From contig JAILCB010000231.1 in the NCBI GenBank assembly GCA_024680595.1, positions 1 to 45,665 of the forward strand: 45,665 nt of DNA, given 5' to 3'. Every line of letters begins with the position of its first letter. Position 1 is the stretch's first letter. Under the pieces are notes generated by a model. The model did not search any database and was not told the origin of the DNA. It saw only the letters and a list, made by a program, of their open reading frames with translations. The stretch comes from Lachnospiraceae bacterium. Lineage in GTDB: Bacteria; Bacillota; Clostridia; Lachnospirales; Lachnospiraceae. The position numbers were made by a program, and so were the translations under genes. Below, piece by piece: positions 35,760 through 44,800 of the stretch.

Positions 35760-37718
35760 TCAGAATCTCACCCGGAAGCAGACCTCCCCAATAGATACCT
35801 CGTCCCCGCTGCGCAGGCGGTTGGGGGCATATATCCGCATACCGCTAATAGCCGTGCCATATTCCGAATGAAGGTCCTCAATGTAAACCAAATTATTCTG
35901 GACATAAATCCTAGAATTCCTTGGGGAAAGATCCGGATCACTGAAGACGATATTGCAGGAGGGATCCTTGCCAACAAATAACTCATTGACTAAATTGAAG
36001 TCTCTGCCTTCCCCCACATAATTCCCGGTCAAAATCTCAATCCTCAAGGGTATAGAGGAACCGGCCGCTGCCTGGGCAGTCATGCCGTTACTGCTGTTAG
36101 CAGGCCCGGCTCCACCGGGATTCTCAGTTCTGCTATATCCATTTGAGGGGCCATTTCCCCCTCCCATCCCCTGTCCGCCGTCATAATAGCCGGGCGAATC
36201 CACATTCTTCGGCTTCTTCCGTAAAAGGATTAGGACAATCAGCAGAATTATAATGACAGCCGCTGCCATACATATGACTATGATCCAGGGGAAACCCTTC
36301 GTCTCTCCCTTTTCCTCAGGGCTTAGCTCCGTACCGGTGCTTTCCGTACCGGCGGCTTCCGTATCATCCTTCCCTATTTCCAGAACCTTCTCATCTTCAG
36401 CAGTTTCATCCTCCAGGCTCTCTTCCGTGCTTGAAGCAGATTCAGTTCCCTCCTCTGTTCCGGTAACCGGTTCAGGGGCTGTGCCCTCCTCCGTGTAATC
36501 CTCACTGGAAAGCTCCTCCCCTTCTGTAACAGAAACATTATCAATGGCTGCACTGCTAAAGGCCCTCTGTCCTGACACATATTCCAGCCGAATGCTAAAA
36601 GTATCCTTCTCAGGCCAGCCATCTACCTGAAAGTCCGTTCTATAGAGATTATCCGCAAATTCCACCAGCTCCTTGCCTGCCTCTTCGGGTTTTGTGTCCT
36701 CCAGAGAATAAATCTTTCCCCTTCCTGCCTTAAAGACATTATAGACCGGTGGATTGTAGCCATTATCAGTGAAAACAGCATGGGGGACAAGTCCCGGCAT
36801 CTTTTGGATTTTCTCCGTCAGATCAGCTACTGTTTTCTCAAGGCTATTCGAATCAGGCTTGAACCTGCCCTCTGTCGGGGCAGAACTGGTAAAACCTGCA
36901 ATATCATCCGACTCTCCGGGCTCACTGCCTTGCTCCGGACTGTTTTCACCCTCAGGCCGGGTCGGGCTCTCATTATCATTTCCCCCGTCCGGTATTCTGT
37001 CAATAATATTAGACCCTGAATCCCCACTGTCACCGGGATCATGGAGACCATCTGATATAAATATCAGATTTACCAAGTCTCCGGGAACCCTGTCCGAATC
37101 ATCCAGATAATCCAGGGCATCCGTCAGGGAACCATAAATATCCGTATCCTTTTCCTTGCCGTAAAGTCCCTCTATAAGGGAAACCACCTTTTCCACATCT
37201 GTGATATTTTCCTCTACGACCTGAAAGCTGCCCCCAAAGGAAGCCACTGTGAAAACCACGCTTCCATGAGACTCATTTTCAACCAGAGAACGTATAAATT
37301 TATTGACATTATTCTTATTATTAACCATTGCCCGGGACTTAGAGCTGTCCACCAGAATCAGATACTTAATATTAGAATCGCTTCTGGCAATAGGCTGGGG
37401 TGCCGCATTTGAAATAAAACTGTCGGAAGAATTCTCAAAGCTAAGAGACGCCGACTGCATTTGAAAGTCCCCATTGGCATTGGCAAAGGTATAGAGAACA
37501 TCTCCCATTCCATAGGCCGTAACCAAATCCACGGTCTCCGGAACACCGGAAAGATCGCCCTCTTGCATAGAACTATCAGAAATAGAATCAGGACTACCGG
37601 GAGTCTCTTCCGAAGTTTCCGGTTCAGGCTTGAAAAAACTACTGGCCTCTGCGGGCACTGTCAGCCCCGATATGATTAGAAATACTGATAATAAACCTGC
37701 AAATAAACGCTTTCTCAA
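35760..37718 (-). CDS. Exported VWA-domain protein with cytoplasmic FHA domain
   Basis: 652-residue single-pass membrane protein. Order: signal peptide (1-25, cleavage likely after PAEA), extracytoplasmic VWA domain (~115-360), a Glu/Ser/Thr-rich stalk (400-470), membrane helix (477-500), Gly/Asn/Ser-rich cytoplasmic linker, C-terminal FHA domain (~557-652). The VWA metal site is intact: D124-S-S-K-S128, T192 in DTDIYGSL, D223 in FISDG. The FHA domain is degenerate: GK in place of GR, and LSPRNSRI with Asn at the usual His. The start is TTG 37718, 6-7 bases after AAAGGAGA and 12 bases after the upstream phosphatase gene ends. Last gene of the kinase locus. The ligand of the VWA domain is unknown. 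Confidence 0.9.
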   Translation of the reverse strand: MRKRLFAGLLSVFLIISGLTVPAEASSFFKPEPETSEETPGSPDSISDSSMQEGDLSGVPETVDLVTAYGMGDVLYTFANANGDFQMQSASLSFENSSDSFISNAAPQPIARSDSNIKYLILVDSSKSRAMVNNKNNVNKFIRSLVENESHGSVVFTVASFGGSFQVVEENITDVEKVVSLIEGLYGKEKDTDIYGSLTDALDYLDDSDRVPGDLVNLIFISDGLHDPGDSGDSGSNIIDRIPDGGNDNESPTRPEGENSPEQGSEPGESDDIAGFTSSAPTEGRFKPDSNSLEKTVADLTEKIQKMPGLVPHAVFTDNGYNPPVYNVFKAGRGKIYSLEDTKPEEAGKELVEFADNLYRTDFQVDGWPEKDTFSIRLEYVSGQRAFSSAAIDNVSVTEGEELSSEDYTEEGTAPEPVTGTEEGTESASSTEESLEDETAEDEKVLEIGKDDTEAAGTESTGTELSPEEKGETKGFPWIIVICMAAAVIIILLIVLILLRKKPKNVDSPGYYDGGQGMGGGNGPSNGYSRTENPGGAGPANSSNGMTAQAAAGSSIPLRIEILTGNYVGEGRDFNLVNELFVGKDPSCNIVFSDPDLSPRNSRIYVQNNLVYIEDLHSEYGTAISGMRIYAPNRLRSGDEVSIGEVCFRVRF

Positions 37719-37730
37719 CTACATCTCCTT

Positions 37731-38492
37731 TCATCTCACCATCAAATTTAGGAGAGTCAGGTTATCATTACTCTTTCCGTCCACCCGGGAAATAATCCTT
37801 AAAAGCAATAGTTCTGTCCAGGCCATAGCATTTCCCGCTTTGAGGAAATCCAAAAGGATTTCCTCATCATAAAGATATTCCCAGGCCCCATCCGTACACA
37901 GGAAAAACCCGTCTCCGGGCTCTAAAGGCTCAGGGCATTCCTTTACCTCCGCTTCCCAACGATCCACTCCGCCAAGGGAACGTAGAAGTGCTGACTGATC
38001 CTCATCCGTATTTATCTCAGCCCTGCTAATTTCACCTACCCTAAACTTCTTATAGGCTACGGAATGATCCGCCGTAATGAACCGGATATCCCCCTTATGA
38101 ATATAGTAGAGCCTGGAATCCCCGACGTGGGCCCATACTGCCCTGTCCCCGTCAATGGTAAGGGCCACAGCCGTACTCTTCAGCTTGGCATCCCGCTCCT
38201 TCTGTAGAATTAACAGGCGCTCATTCGCTTCCTTCAGCTTCTCAGGGAGCCATAGGGTTCTGTCAGGAGATGACTGGGAAGAATCCTCTTTCTCCCATGC
38301 AGTCATCAATACATCCACGGCAGCTGAGGAGGCAACCTCTCCAAGCTGATGCCCTCCCAGGCCATCCGCAACGACAAAAAGCCCGTGCTCCCCCTCAGAG
38401 CTATAGGCGGCATAATCCTCATTATGGCCTCTGCCGCCCTTATTTGTATAACAAAAAGTATCTATCATCATATTCTGTCCAAACTTCCTCAA
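37731..38492 (-). CDS. PP2C-family serine/threonine phosphatase (first of two)
   Basis: 253-residue cytoplasmic metal-dependent phosphatase. All PP2C motifs are present: RGHNEDY, VVADGLGGHQLGEVAS, HVGDSRLYY, FLCTDGAWEYL and SNDNLTLL, which supply the metal-binding aspartates. It should remove phosphates placed by the kinase encoded at 41864-45106. The start is uncertain: TTG 38492 is 6 bases from AGGAAG, while ATG 38471 (MMIDTFCYTNKGG) fits the domain start but lies 12 bases from GAGGAAG. It begins 30 bases after the protease-FHA gene and precedes the VWA-FHA gene, suggesting it may serve those two membrane FHA proteins. Confidence 0.92.
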   Translation of the reverse strand: MRKFGQNMMIDTFCYTNKGGRGHNEDYAAYSSEGEHGLFVVADGLGGHQLGEVASSAAVDVLMTAWEKEDSSQSSPDRTLWLPEKLKEANERLLILQKERDAKLKSTAVALTIDGDRAVWAHVGDSRLYYIHKGDIRFITADHSVAYKKFRVGEISRAEINTDEDQSALLRSLGGVDRWEAEVKECPEPLEPGDGFFLCTDGAWEYLYDEEILLDFLKAGNAMAWTELLLLRIISRVDGKSNDNLTLLNLMVR

Positions 38493-38522
38493 CTCGCACT
38501 TCCTGTGGCAGGAAATTCAATT

Positions 38523-39974
38523 CTACATAAGCTCCACTCTGAGTGCATTTCCCTTTTCACCTACATAGAAGGTGTCTCCCCCTCTAAGGCGATAGGCCCT
38601 TCCCGCATCCAGCTTCTGTCCGTTTTGCAGGAATGTGCCATAGGTGGATTTGAGGTCTGTTAGGAGGAAGTCTCCGGATGCCGGATCCCAGGCAAGAGAA
38701 CAGTGCTGTCCGCTGACACCGGGTGTTCCTTCCTTAAACACAATACTGCAGACATCTCTATTTCTGCCAATCACAATCTGCTTGCCCTTGAGGGAAACCC
38801 TTTCCCCATGATGCTGGGCCGACAGGGACCTGACACAAGGGGTCTTTGCCTTCGACTGGGGCTGGGCCTGAGGCATAGGCTGGGGCATGGGCTGAGGCAT
38901 AGGCATGGGCTGGGCCATGGGCTCTGGCTGCGGTTTCTTTCTAAGTACCAGGAAGAGAATAATTCCTAGAAGTGCAACACCGCCTACAGCAATTCCAATA
39001 ATGACAGGCAGACTCAATCCGCCTTCCGCTTCCTCTTCCCCTGAAGGGGTACCGGGCGTGATTGTACCGCCTACTCCACCTGCTCCGCCTGCATCTCCCG
39101 TAACCGGTGAGCCTCCGGTAGAGGCATCTCCGCCGGTAGTTCCGCCGGTACTGCCGCCGGAACCACCCTCTGAAGCTCCTGACCCGTCCGAAAGCATATA
39201 GGGAATATTATTCATTTTCATAAGAGACAGGGCTTCATCAATATCTACCGCATAATACACATTATTGGCGGCATCCTCCACATAGGCCGTATTGATACCC
39301 ATAACCTCTTCTCTCTCGTTTACAAGGGGTCCGCCGGAATTTCCACTGTGAATATCCGCATCCGTCTGAATCCTCTTGACACCGGTTCCATGGGCAGTTA
39401 CAAGCCGGCTCATGGTGCCCACGGTCACAGAAACATCCTCCCGTCCCCATTGGGAGACCGGATCAGAATAATCATTCTCCGCAATAGCCGGGAAACCGAC
39501 AGCATAGACGCTTTGACCCTTCATGCTGTCCGAGGGGATACAGAGCCTGAAGGCCTTCCTTTTACTCGTAGGCTTTTCCAGTCTCAATATGGCAATATCC
39601 TTGGAAGCGTCATAGGCGACTACATAAGCCTCTTCATAATCATTGGAGTCAAAATAAACCCTCATCATGAGCTGGGCATTATAATAGTTTCCCTCAATAG
39701 GGATCTGAACCTTTTGTCCTGCCCCATTATTTAGAAAGTCCTCAATAACGTGATGATTTGTAATAATATATTGAGGGTTCTCCTCAGAATCTCCCACAAA
39801 GAAGCAACTTCCATAGCTAAAAATCCCGCCTTGCCCGTCCAGCTGGATATATGTGGCCATAACCGCTACCCGCTCACTGGCATAGTCCGAGTCAAAGCTT
39901 TCTGCCTGAACCGGAACAACCAGCAAAAGAGTCAGCAGAAAAGCCGTCATTAGCGACAATACCCTCTTTCTCAT
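38523..39974 (-). CDS. Exported trypsin-like serine protease with cytoplasmic FHA domain
   Basis: 483-residue single-pass protein. Order: signal peptide (1-24, VPVQAES), chymotrypsin/HtrA-type protease (~30-255), Gly/Ser/Thr-rich stalk (265-315), membrane helix (~322-345), a Pro-Met-Gln repeat linker (AQPMPMPQPMPQPMPQAQPQ), and an FHA domain (~385-483). The catalytic triad is complete: H75 (TNHHVI), D126 (SKDIAILRL), S213 (HSGNSGGPL). No PDZ domain, unlike HtrA. The FHA domain is canonical (IVIGRNRD, SGQHC, STYGTFLQNG), so it can bind phosphothreonine. ATG 39974 follows AGGAGGAGTTTCT. The topology puts the protease outside and the phosphopeptide reader inside. The substrate is unknown. Confidence 0.92.
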   Translation of the reverse strand: MRKRVLSLMTAFLLTLLLVVPVQAESFDSDYASERVAVMATYIQLDGQGGIFSYGSCFFVGDSEENPQYIITNHHVIEDFLNNGAGQKVQIPIEGNYYNAQLMMRVYFDSNDYEEAYVVAYDASKDIAILRLEKPTSKRKAFRLCIPSDSMKGQSVYAVGFPAIAENDYSDPVSQWGREDVSVTVGTMSRLVTAHGTGVKRIQTDADIHSGNSGGPLVNEREEVMGINTAYVEDAANNVYYAVDIDEALSLMKMNNIPYMLSDGSGASEGGSGGSTGGTTGGDASTGGSPVTGDAGGAGGVGGTITPGTPSGEEEAEGGLSLPVIIGIAVGGVALLGIILFLVLRKKPQPEPMAQPMPMPQPMPQPMPQAQPQSKAKTPCVRSLSAQHHGERVSLKGKQIVIGRNRDVCSIVFKEGTPGVSGQHCSLAWDPASGDFLLTDLKSTYGTFLQNGQKLDAGRAYRLRGGDTFYVGEKGNALRVELM

Positions 39975-40185
39975 AGAAACTCCTCCTAACCTTAATTCAC
40001 AGAATTAATTCAAGTCCCACCCGCTAGAATTAGCCAGGCATTGGTATCGGCTGTCATCTTCCAAACCGAATCCCTGTGGGTCTCCACTCCGGTAGACGTA
40101 AAAATCAATGTCTACTGTACCTTCTGCGCCACTTCTCCGTCACAGGAAAGTCATTTTCCAACGACAGACATTCAATCCTATATCT
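39975..40185 (-). other. Intergenic gap inside the phospho-signalling operon
   Basis: 211 bases between the second PP2C gene and the protease gene, in an operon whose other gaps are 3-50 bases. Most of it is the structured element at 40009-40127. The rest holds the protease ribosome binding site and about 58 bases after the phosphatase stop. No promoter of good quality was recognised, so the downstream genes may depend on read-through. Confidence 0.5.
40009..40127 (-). repeat. Structured intergenic element, copy 2 (related to 11838-11965)
   Basis: About 119 bases. In minus-strand order: GCAGAAG, stem GTAGAC-N12-GTCTAC, short stem GTGG/CCAC, CAGGGATT, GGAAGATGA, hairpin GCTA-ATTC-TAGC, and GACTTGAA at the 3' boundary, where similarity to copy 1 ends. 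TCGG and CCGA around GGAAGATGA can pair (TTGG and CTGA in copy 1). It ends about 35 bases before the protease start. Could be a leader RNA or an inserted mobile element. Confidence 0.6.
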
Positions 40186-40983
40186 TTAGTATCCGCACCG
40201 GATCACCAAAGCCGTGAAATTATCCTGATGTGGACGCTGTTTCCTGTATATCCTCTGTTCCATCTCGATGCAGGCCTCCGGCGGACTCATAGTCAAAAGG
40301 CATTCCCGAATCTCCTCTTCCGAAAGCACGCCGCCTACACCATCTGAACAGAACAAAAGCACATCCCTATTCTTTAATTGAAGCGGTCTCCTAAATGCAT
40401 CTATATCCGATAGTTCATCCATACCTACGAACTGGGTCAGGGCCGCCTCCTCAGGATCGGACCGTCCATCCTCCGGATCCATACTCCCTGCCCGTATCGT
40501 CTTCAGAAAAATACTATTCCTGCAATTATGCTCCCTATTAATACGGCTAAGCCTTCCGTCCCGCAAGAGATAGATAAAGCTGTCCCCCACACTGACAAAA
40601 TAGAGCTTTTCCTGGAAAAAAATGCCCCCAACTACAGTACTGCCGCCATCTCCCCCCAAACGCCTGAAAACCTCATTATTGGCATGATGAACGCTTCTCT
40701 GGAATTGAATGGAAAGATCCGAATTCCTATCCATGGCCTCGAAGTCAGAAAGCATGGTGGAAATCACGCACTCGCTGGCCACTTTACCATCCTGCATGCC
40801 CCCCATTCCATCGGCCACTATGGCTAAAAGTCCCTGCCTTAGAATCTCCGTCACATCCATGGCATTGGCGAAAGCAAAGGAATCCTCCTGCCTTTCCCTG
40901 CTGCCAATTCCCTGCAGATTTCCTACCTGATAGCTGAGAAGTCTCTTGGGGGGCCTTCTTTCCTCATTATTATTACTGTTCAT
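40186..40983 (-). CDS. PP2C-family serine/threonine phosphatase (second)
   Basis: 265-residue cytoplasmic phosphatase. PP2C motifs: GSRERQEDSF, IVADGMGGMQDGKVAS, VSVGDSFIYLL, LLFCSDGVGGVL and HQDNFTALV; GDSF replaces the common GDSR. The N-terminal ~15 residues (MNSNNNEERRPPKRLLS) are polar and disordered. ATG 40983 lies 3 bases after the stop of the upstream FHA gene, with AAGGATAATTT as the binding site, so the two are translationally coupled. It differs clearly from the other PP2C in the locus (only motifs are shared), so this is not a recent duplication. Confidence 0.93.
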   Translation of the reverse strand: MNSNNNEERRPPKRLLSYQVGNLQGIGSRERQEDSFAFANAMDVTEILRQGLLAIVADGMGGMQDGKVASECVISTMLSDFEAMDRNSDLSIQFQRSVHHANNEVFRRLGGDGGSTVVGGIFFQEKLYFVSVGDSFIYLLRDGRLSRINREHNCRNSIFLKTIRAGSMDPEDGRSDPEEAALTQFVGMDELSDIDAFRRPLQLKNRDVLLFCSDGVGGVLSEEEIRECLLTMSPPEACIEMEQRIYRKQRPHQDNFTALVIRCGY

Positions 40984-40986
40984 AAA

Positions 40987-41814
40987 TTATCCTTTACTCA
41001 GATTGGGTCCGGGATTCTTCAATCCCTCATTCCAGTTAAATCTGTCGCAGCAGAATGCCGCCAGAAGGAACATGCTCTCTCCGAACTCCAGCACATCATA
41101 AGGGTTTAGACTGGTTGGAACATAAATGGGCTGTCCGTTTAGGTAAATATTATTGGTGCTCTCCCCCGGAATAATTGTGAAATTATTGTGCCGGGGCTCA
41201 TAGGCGATGCGGGCGTGATTTTCTCTGGAAATAGCCTTATCCGACTCTATGCATATATCCATCCTCTCACTGCGCCCTATGGTATTCACGCGATCGAAGA
41301 GGCGATAATCCTTTCCTTTTTCGGGACCCTCAATACATACAAGCCAACCTACCACAGGCTCTCTGGAAAGATCCTTATGACCCAGGGCAACCGTCTTGTT
41401 CTGGGCCTCATTTCGCTTCCGGTAACCCTCCGGAGCCACTGTGGCACCTGTACTGTCCATTCCTCCCGGAGGGTTATAACCAACAGGTGACGTTTTCCCT
41501 ATACTAGTCTTTAAGCCGGCATCGCTGTCACCACCCCCTCCAAAGCCACTGTTAAAACCATTACCAAACTGATCTCCGCCATAGCCGCCTCCAAAGCCGC
41601 CGGCCACAGGAGCCGTTCCCCCTATGGAACCGTAGTCATTCATGAGCTCAGTACCGCCATAGCCGCCGAAACCGCCGCCAACAGGAGCCGTCGCACCAAT
41701 TCCCCCGGCCCCGCCGCCAAAGCTAACCTCATTTCCTCCGCCGCTGCAATACGGGCAGGATGGATATAGATCCGAATCATAAAGATGCCCCCGCCCGCAA
41801 TCTACTAGTGCCAT
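40987..41814 (-). CDS. Soluble FHA-domain protein with zinc-ribbon-like N-terminus and Gly-rich linker
   Basis: 275-residue cytoplasmic protein. N-terminal motif C6-x3-H10-x9-C20-x2-C23 (CGRGHLYDSDLYPSCPYC) looks like a small zinc site. Residues ~25-115 are Gly/Phe/Tyr-rich (GGGFGGYGG). The FHA domain spans ~165-255 (NTIGRSERMDICI, ISRENHARI, STNNIYLNGQPI). The linker repeats short threonine motifs: TAPV at 42 and 67, TSPV at 108, TVAP at 125, TVAL at 141. These are candidate phosphosites for the neighbouring kinase (inference), as in GarA/FhaB-type proteins. ATG 41814 follows AAGGAGGGTGAAGT, 50 bases after the kinase gene. Confidence 0.9.
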   Translation of the reverse strand: MALVDCGRGHLYDSDLYPSCPYCSGGGNEVSFGGGAGGIGATAPVGGGFGGYGGTELMNDYGSIGGTAPVAGGFGGGYGGDQFGNGFNSGFGGGGDSDAGLKTSIGKTSPVGYNPPGGMDSTGATVAPEGYRKRNEAQNKTVALGHKDLSREPVVGWLVCIEGPEKGKDYRLFDRVNTIGRSERMDICIESDKAISRENHARIAYEPRHNNFTIIPGESTNNIYLNGQPIYVPTSLNPYDVLEFGESMFLLAAFCCDRFNWNEGLKNPGPNLSKG

Positions 41815-41863
41815 ACTTCACCCTCCTTTTCTAATAGAATAACCTTTTTTTACATAAAAGCCT

Positions 41864-44800
41864 TTATTTATCTAAAGCGTATTTTCCCTGCGCTTCTTCC
41901 CTTGTAAGCAAGAGATTGGCATTATAACGTTCCACCTCAGAAAGTACCACATCTCTGTCAAATTCGCTGGGAGTATAGGTCCCTACATACCAGGTCTTTC
42001 CGTTAAAGTAACTCTGAAGCTCCCGGGAATCAAACATCCTGCCCCGTCTGGCATAGATTTCATTCCTTCCATAGCATAGGGTTTTGGAATCCAGCCCGGC
42101 CAGTTCCGACTCAGTTAACTTGACCGTATCGCTGTTGGGGAATATATAACTATCCTCAGAAGAAGCGGAAGAACCGGAAGAACCCTCATAAGCCGGCATC
42201 GAAATCACATTAGAAGTATCCACATCGCCCATATAGGAAGGCTTGGCGCCATCTACCTTTAAGGAAAACACCAGATCGGAAAAGTCCTGGATACATTGTT
42301 CCTGATTCTTGTCATCACAGAAGGCCCATATCTCCGCATAGGAGTCTCCCACTTCAAAAATGGCATCCAGCAGATACTTATCCTTTCCGTCGGATTTAAA
42401 CTTCACCATGACAAAATGAGACGGATATCTTCCATAATTAAAGGGTACCGCATCTGTCTGATAACTGCCATTATAGGGCGGATCCAGAAACTTAGCCACA
42501 TTCTTCTCCAATACCTTTGTTATATCCTCGCCGGAGGAAGCACAATAAGGAGCCACATGGAGGTGGATATTATCCAGATCACCGGCCTTGGGCGATATAG
42601 TAATGGAATGCTCCAGTGCATCAACCCCGCCAAAATCCGAACCTTCATTGACCATAAAGGACAGACCCAGATCCGAGGAATGATAAGATGTCAGATTGTC
42701 CTTATACTCACCTGTAACCTGGAAGCTCTCAGCCGCATGTTTGCATGCCTCCTCTACATTACCCTTCAGGGAACCGGGATCGATATAGTACCAGACATAA
42801 TAGCAGCCATAACCGCCGTGTCCGCTATAGAGATAGAGCTGATTTCCCTTCCCCAAATCCACATGGGCACATTGCTCTTTATAGCTTTCCACCGAGATAC
42901 CCTTCACATCTACCGTATCCAGAACATGAAACCAGGATTTGAGGAATTGGGAATCACTTTCAATAAGCTCCTTGAAATCAGCTGCCCCATAAATCCCGGT
43001 ATTTCCGGCAATATTGTGATGATTCAAATCCTCCTGGGCCAAAATCCCCTGGGCCGTATTCGAGGTAAATCCGGCCACCAACAGGCATTTGGAACCACCG
43101 GTTTCCTCATTATCAGTAAAGACCACATTTCTGCCGGGGTGATTCTCATCCTCAGTAATATAAAAGGCCTCAGGATATTCCAGATTAAACTCCGCACTGC
43201 TGCTGGTATAGGTCTTATAGGCCCCACTAAGTGTGAGCCCTTTGCCGTCTCCGGAGCCCTGTCCTACATCAGACGGTACAATGAAATGGGGTGCGTCCTC
43301 GTCGGTCCCGCCCTCAGTCGGACTCTCTGAGGCCACTATGTCAGCTACTTGCCCTGTCGCTGCAGTCTCCGTTTCCCGACCGGCCTCAGTTGAAGCGGGG
43401 GCAGAAGCCACAGCATCATCCTTCTTTCCTCCCGAAATAAGGATAACAGCCGCAACAATTCCCGCTACCGCAATTCCTCCGCCAATTAGCGCAGGAATAA
43501 GCCATTTAGCGCCTCCCTTTTTCTGGGAATCCTCACCGGCCCCATTTCCCCGGCTCCGGCCAATCTCCTGCTGACCAAAACTCTGGGATTCTGCCGTCTC
43601 CTGATTCCCGGTCTGACCCGTCAAAACCTGCCGGGCACCATTCTGACCTGCATCCGTCTGGGCAGGGTCATAATTCCCCTGGCCGTGATTCTGGGAAGCG
43701 CCATAATTCTGGCCCCCGTCCTGACCCTGGTAGTCTGCCGGATTATAATTCCCCTGGCCGTAATCCCGGGAAGGGCCATAATTCTGATCCCCGTCCTGAC
43801 TCTGGTAGCCTGCCGCCGGATTATAATTTCCTCCGCCGTAATCCCGGGAAGGGCCATAATTCCGATCCCCGTCCTGACTCTGGTAGCCCGCCGCCGGATT
43901 ATAATTCCCCCCGCCGTAATCTTGGGAAGAACCGTAATTCTGGCCGTCCTGGCCCTGATAGCCCGCCGCCGGATTATAATTCCCCCCGCCGTAATCCTGG
44001 GAAGGACCATAATTCTGGCCGCCCTGACCCTGATAAGCCCCGGTCCAGTCCGAATTCTGCCCGCCATAATTCTGGGGACTACCATAATTATAAGCCCCGT
44101 CCTGACCGCCATAAGGCGGATTCATGCCATAATTCTGCTGGCCGTAATTCTGGGAGGGGCTGTAATTCTGCCAGTTCTGTCCGCCATATTGCTGACTCTG
44201 GGCCATATCGGGAATATCCTGGCCCATTAGCCCCTGCTTTAATTCCCCCATAGTCTGGTAGCGGTCAGCAGGCTGGACAGCAAGCCCCTTCAGCAAAGCG
44301 GCCTCCACATTATCCGGAAGCTTTGCCCCCATATTATTGGGCGGGACCAAATCATCCTCATCCAGGCGATCTATAGAATCCGGAGGCCGTCTTCCCGTAA
44401 TAGCAAAGTAGAAACTGGCAGCCACAGAATATACATCCGTAAATGGTCCCTGTCTGCCGCGACGGGTGTATTGCTCTTTTGGCGCAAATCCATGCTTTAG
44501 AACCACGTCCAGACTCTTGCTCCGGTCTCCCAGACTGTATCTGGCAGCGCCAAAATCCAAAAGCTTTACCACTCCATCATTAGTAATGAAAATATTATCA
44601 GGGGTCACATCCCGGTGAATTATGCCCTTGGAATGCACGGAGCCCAGGGCATCCATAACAGGTCCCATAATATTCATGGCTTCCTGCCAGGGAATCCTGC
44701 CACCGTGAACCTCCAAATACTTCTGGAAACTCTGGCCCTCCACATATTCCATGACAAAATAGGCCGTCCCGTTCTCCTCGAAGTAACTGTAAACCCTGAC

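Noticed and set aside
42296-43330. Open frame of 344 codons opposite the kinase gene
   Set aside because: Lies fully within the kinase coding sequence, lacks a ribosome binding site and any domain.
43658-44014. CRISPR-like periodic repeat
   Set aside because: Repeats are in frame, contiguous and encode a peptide repeat; no spacers.
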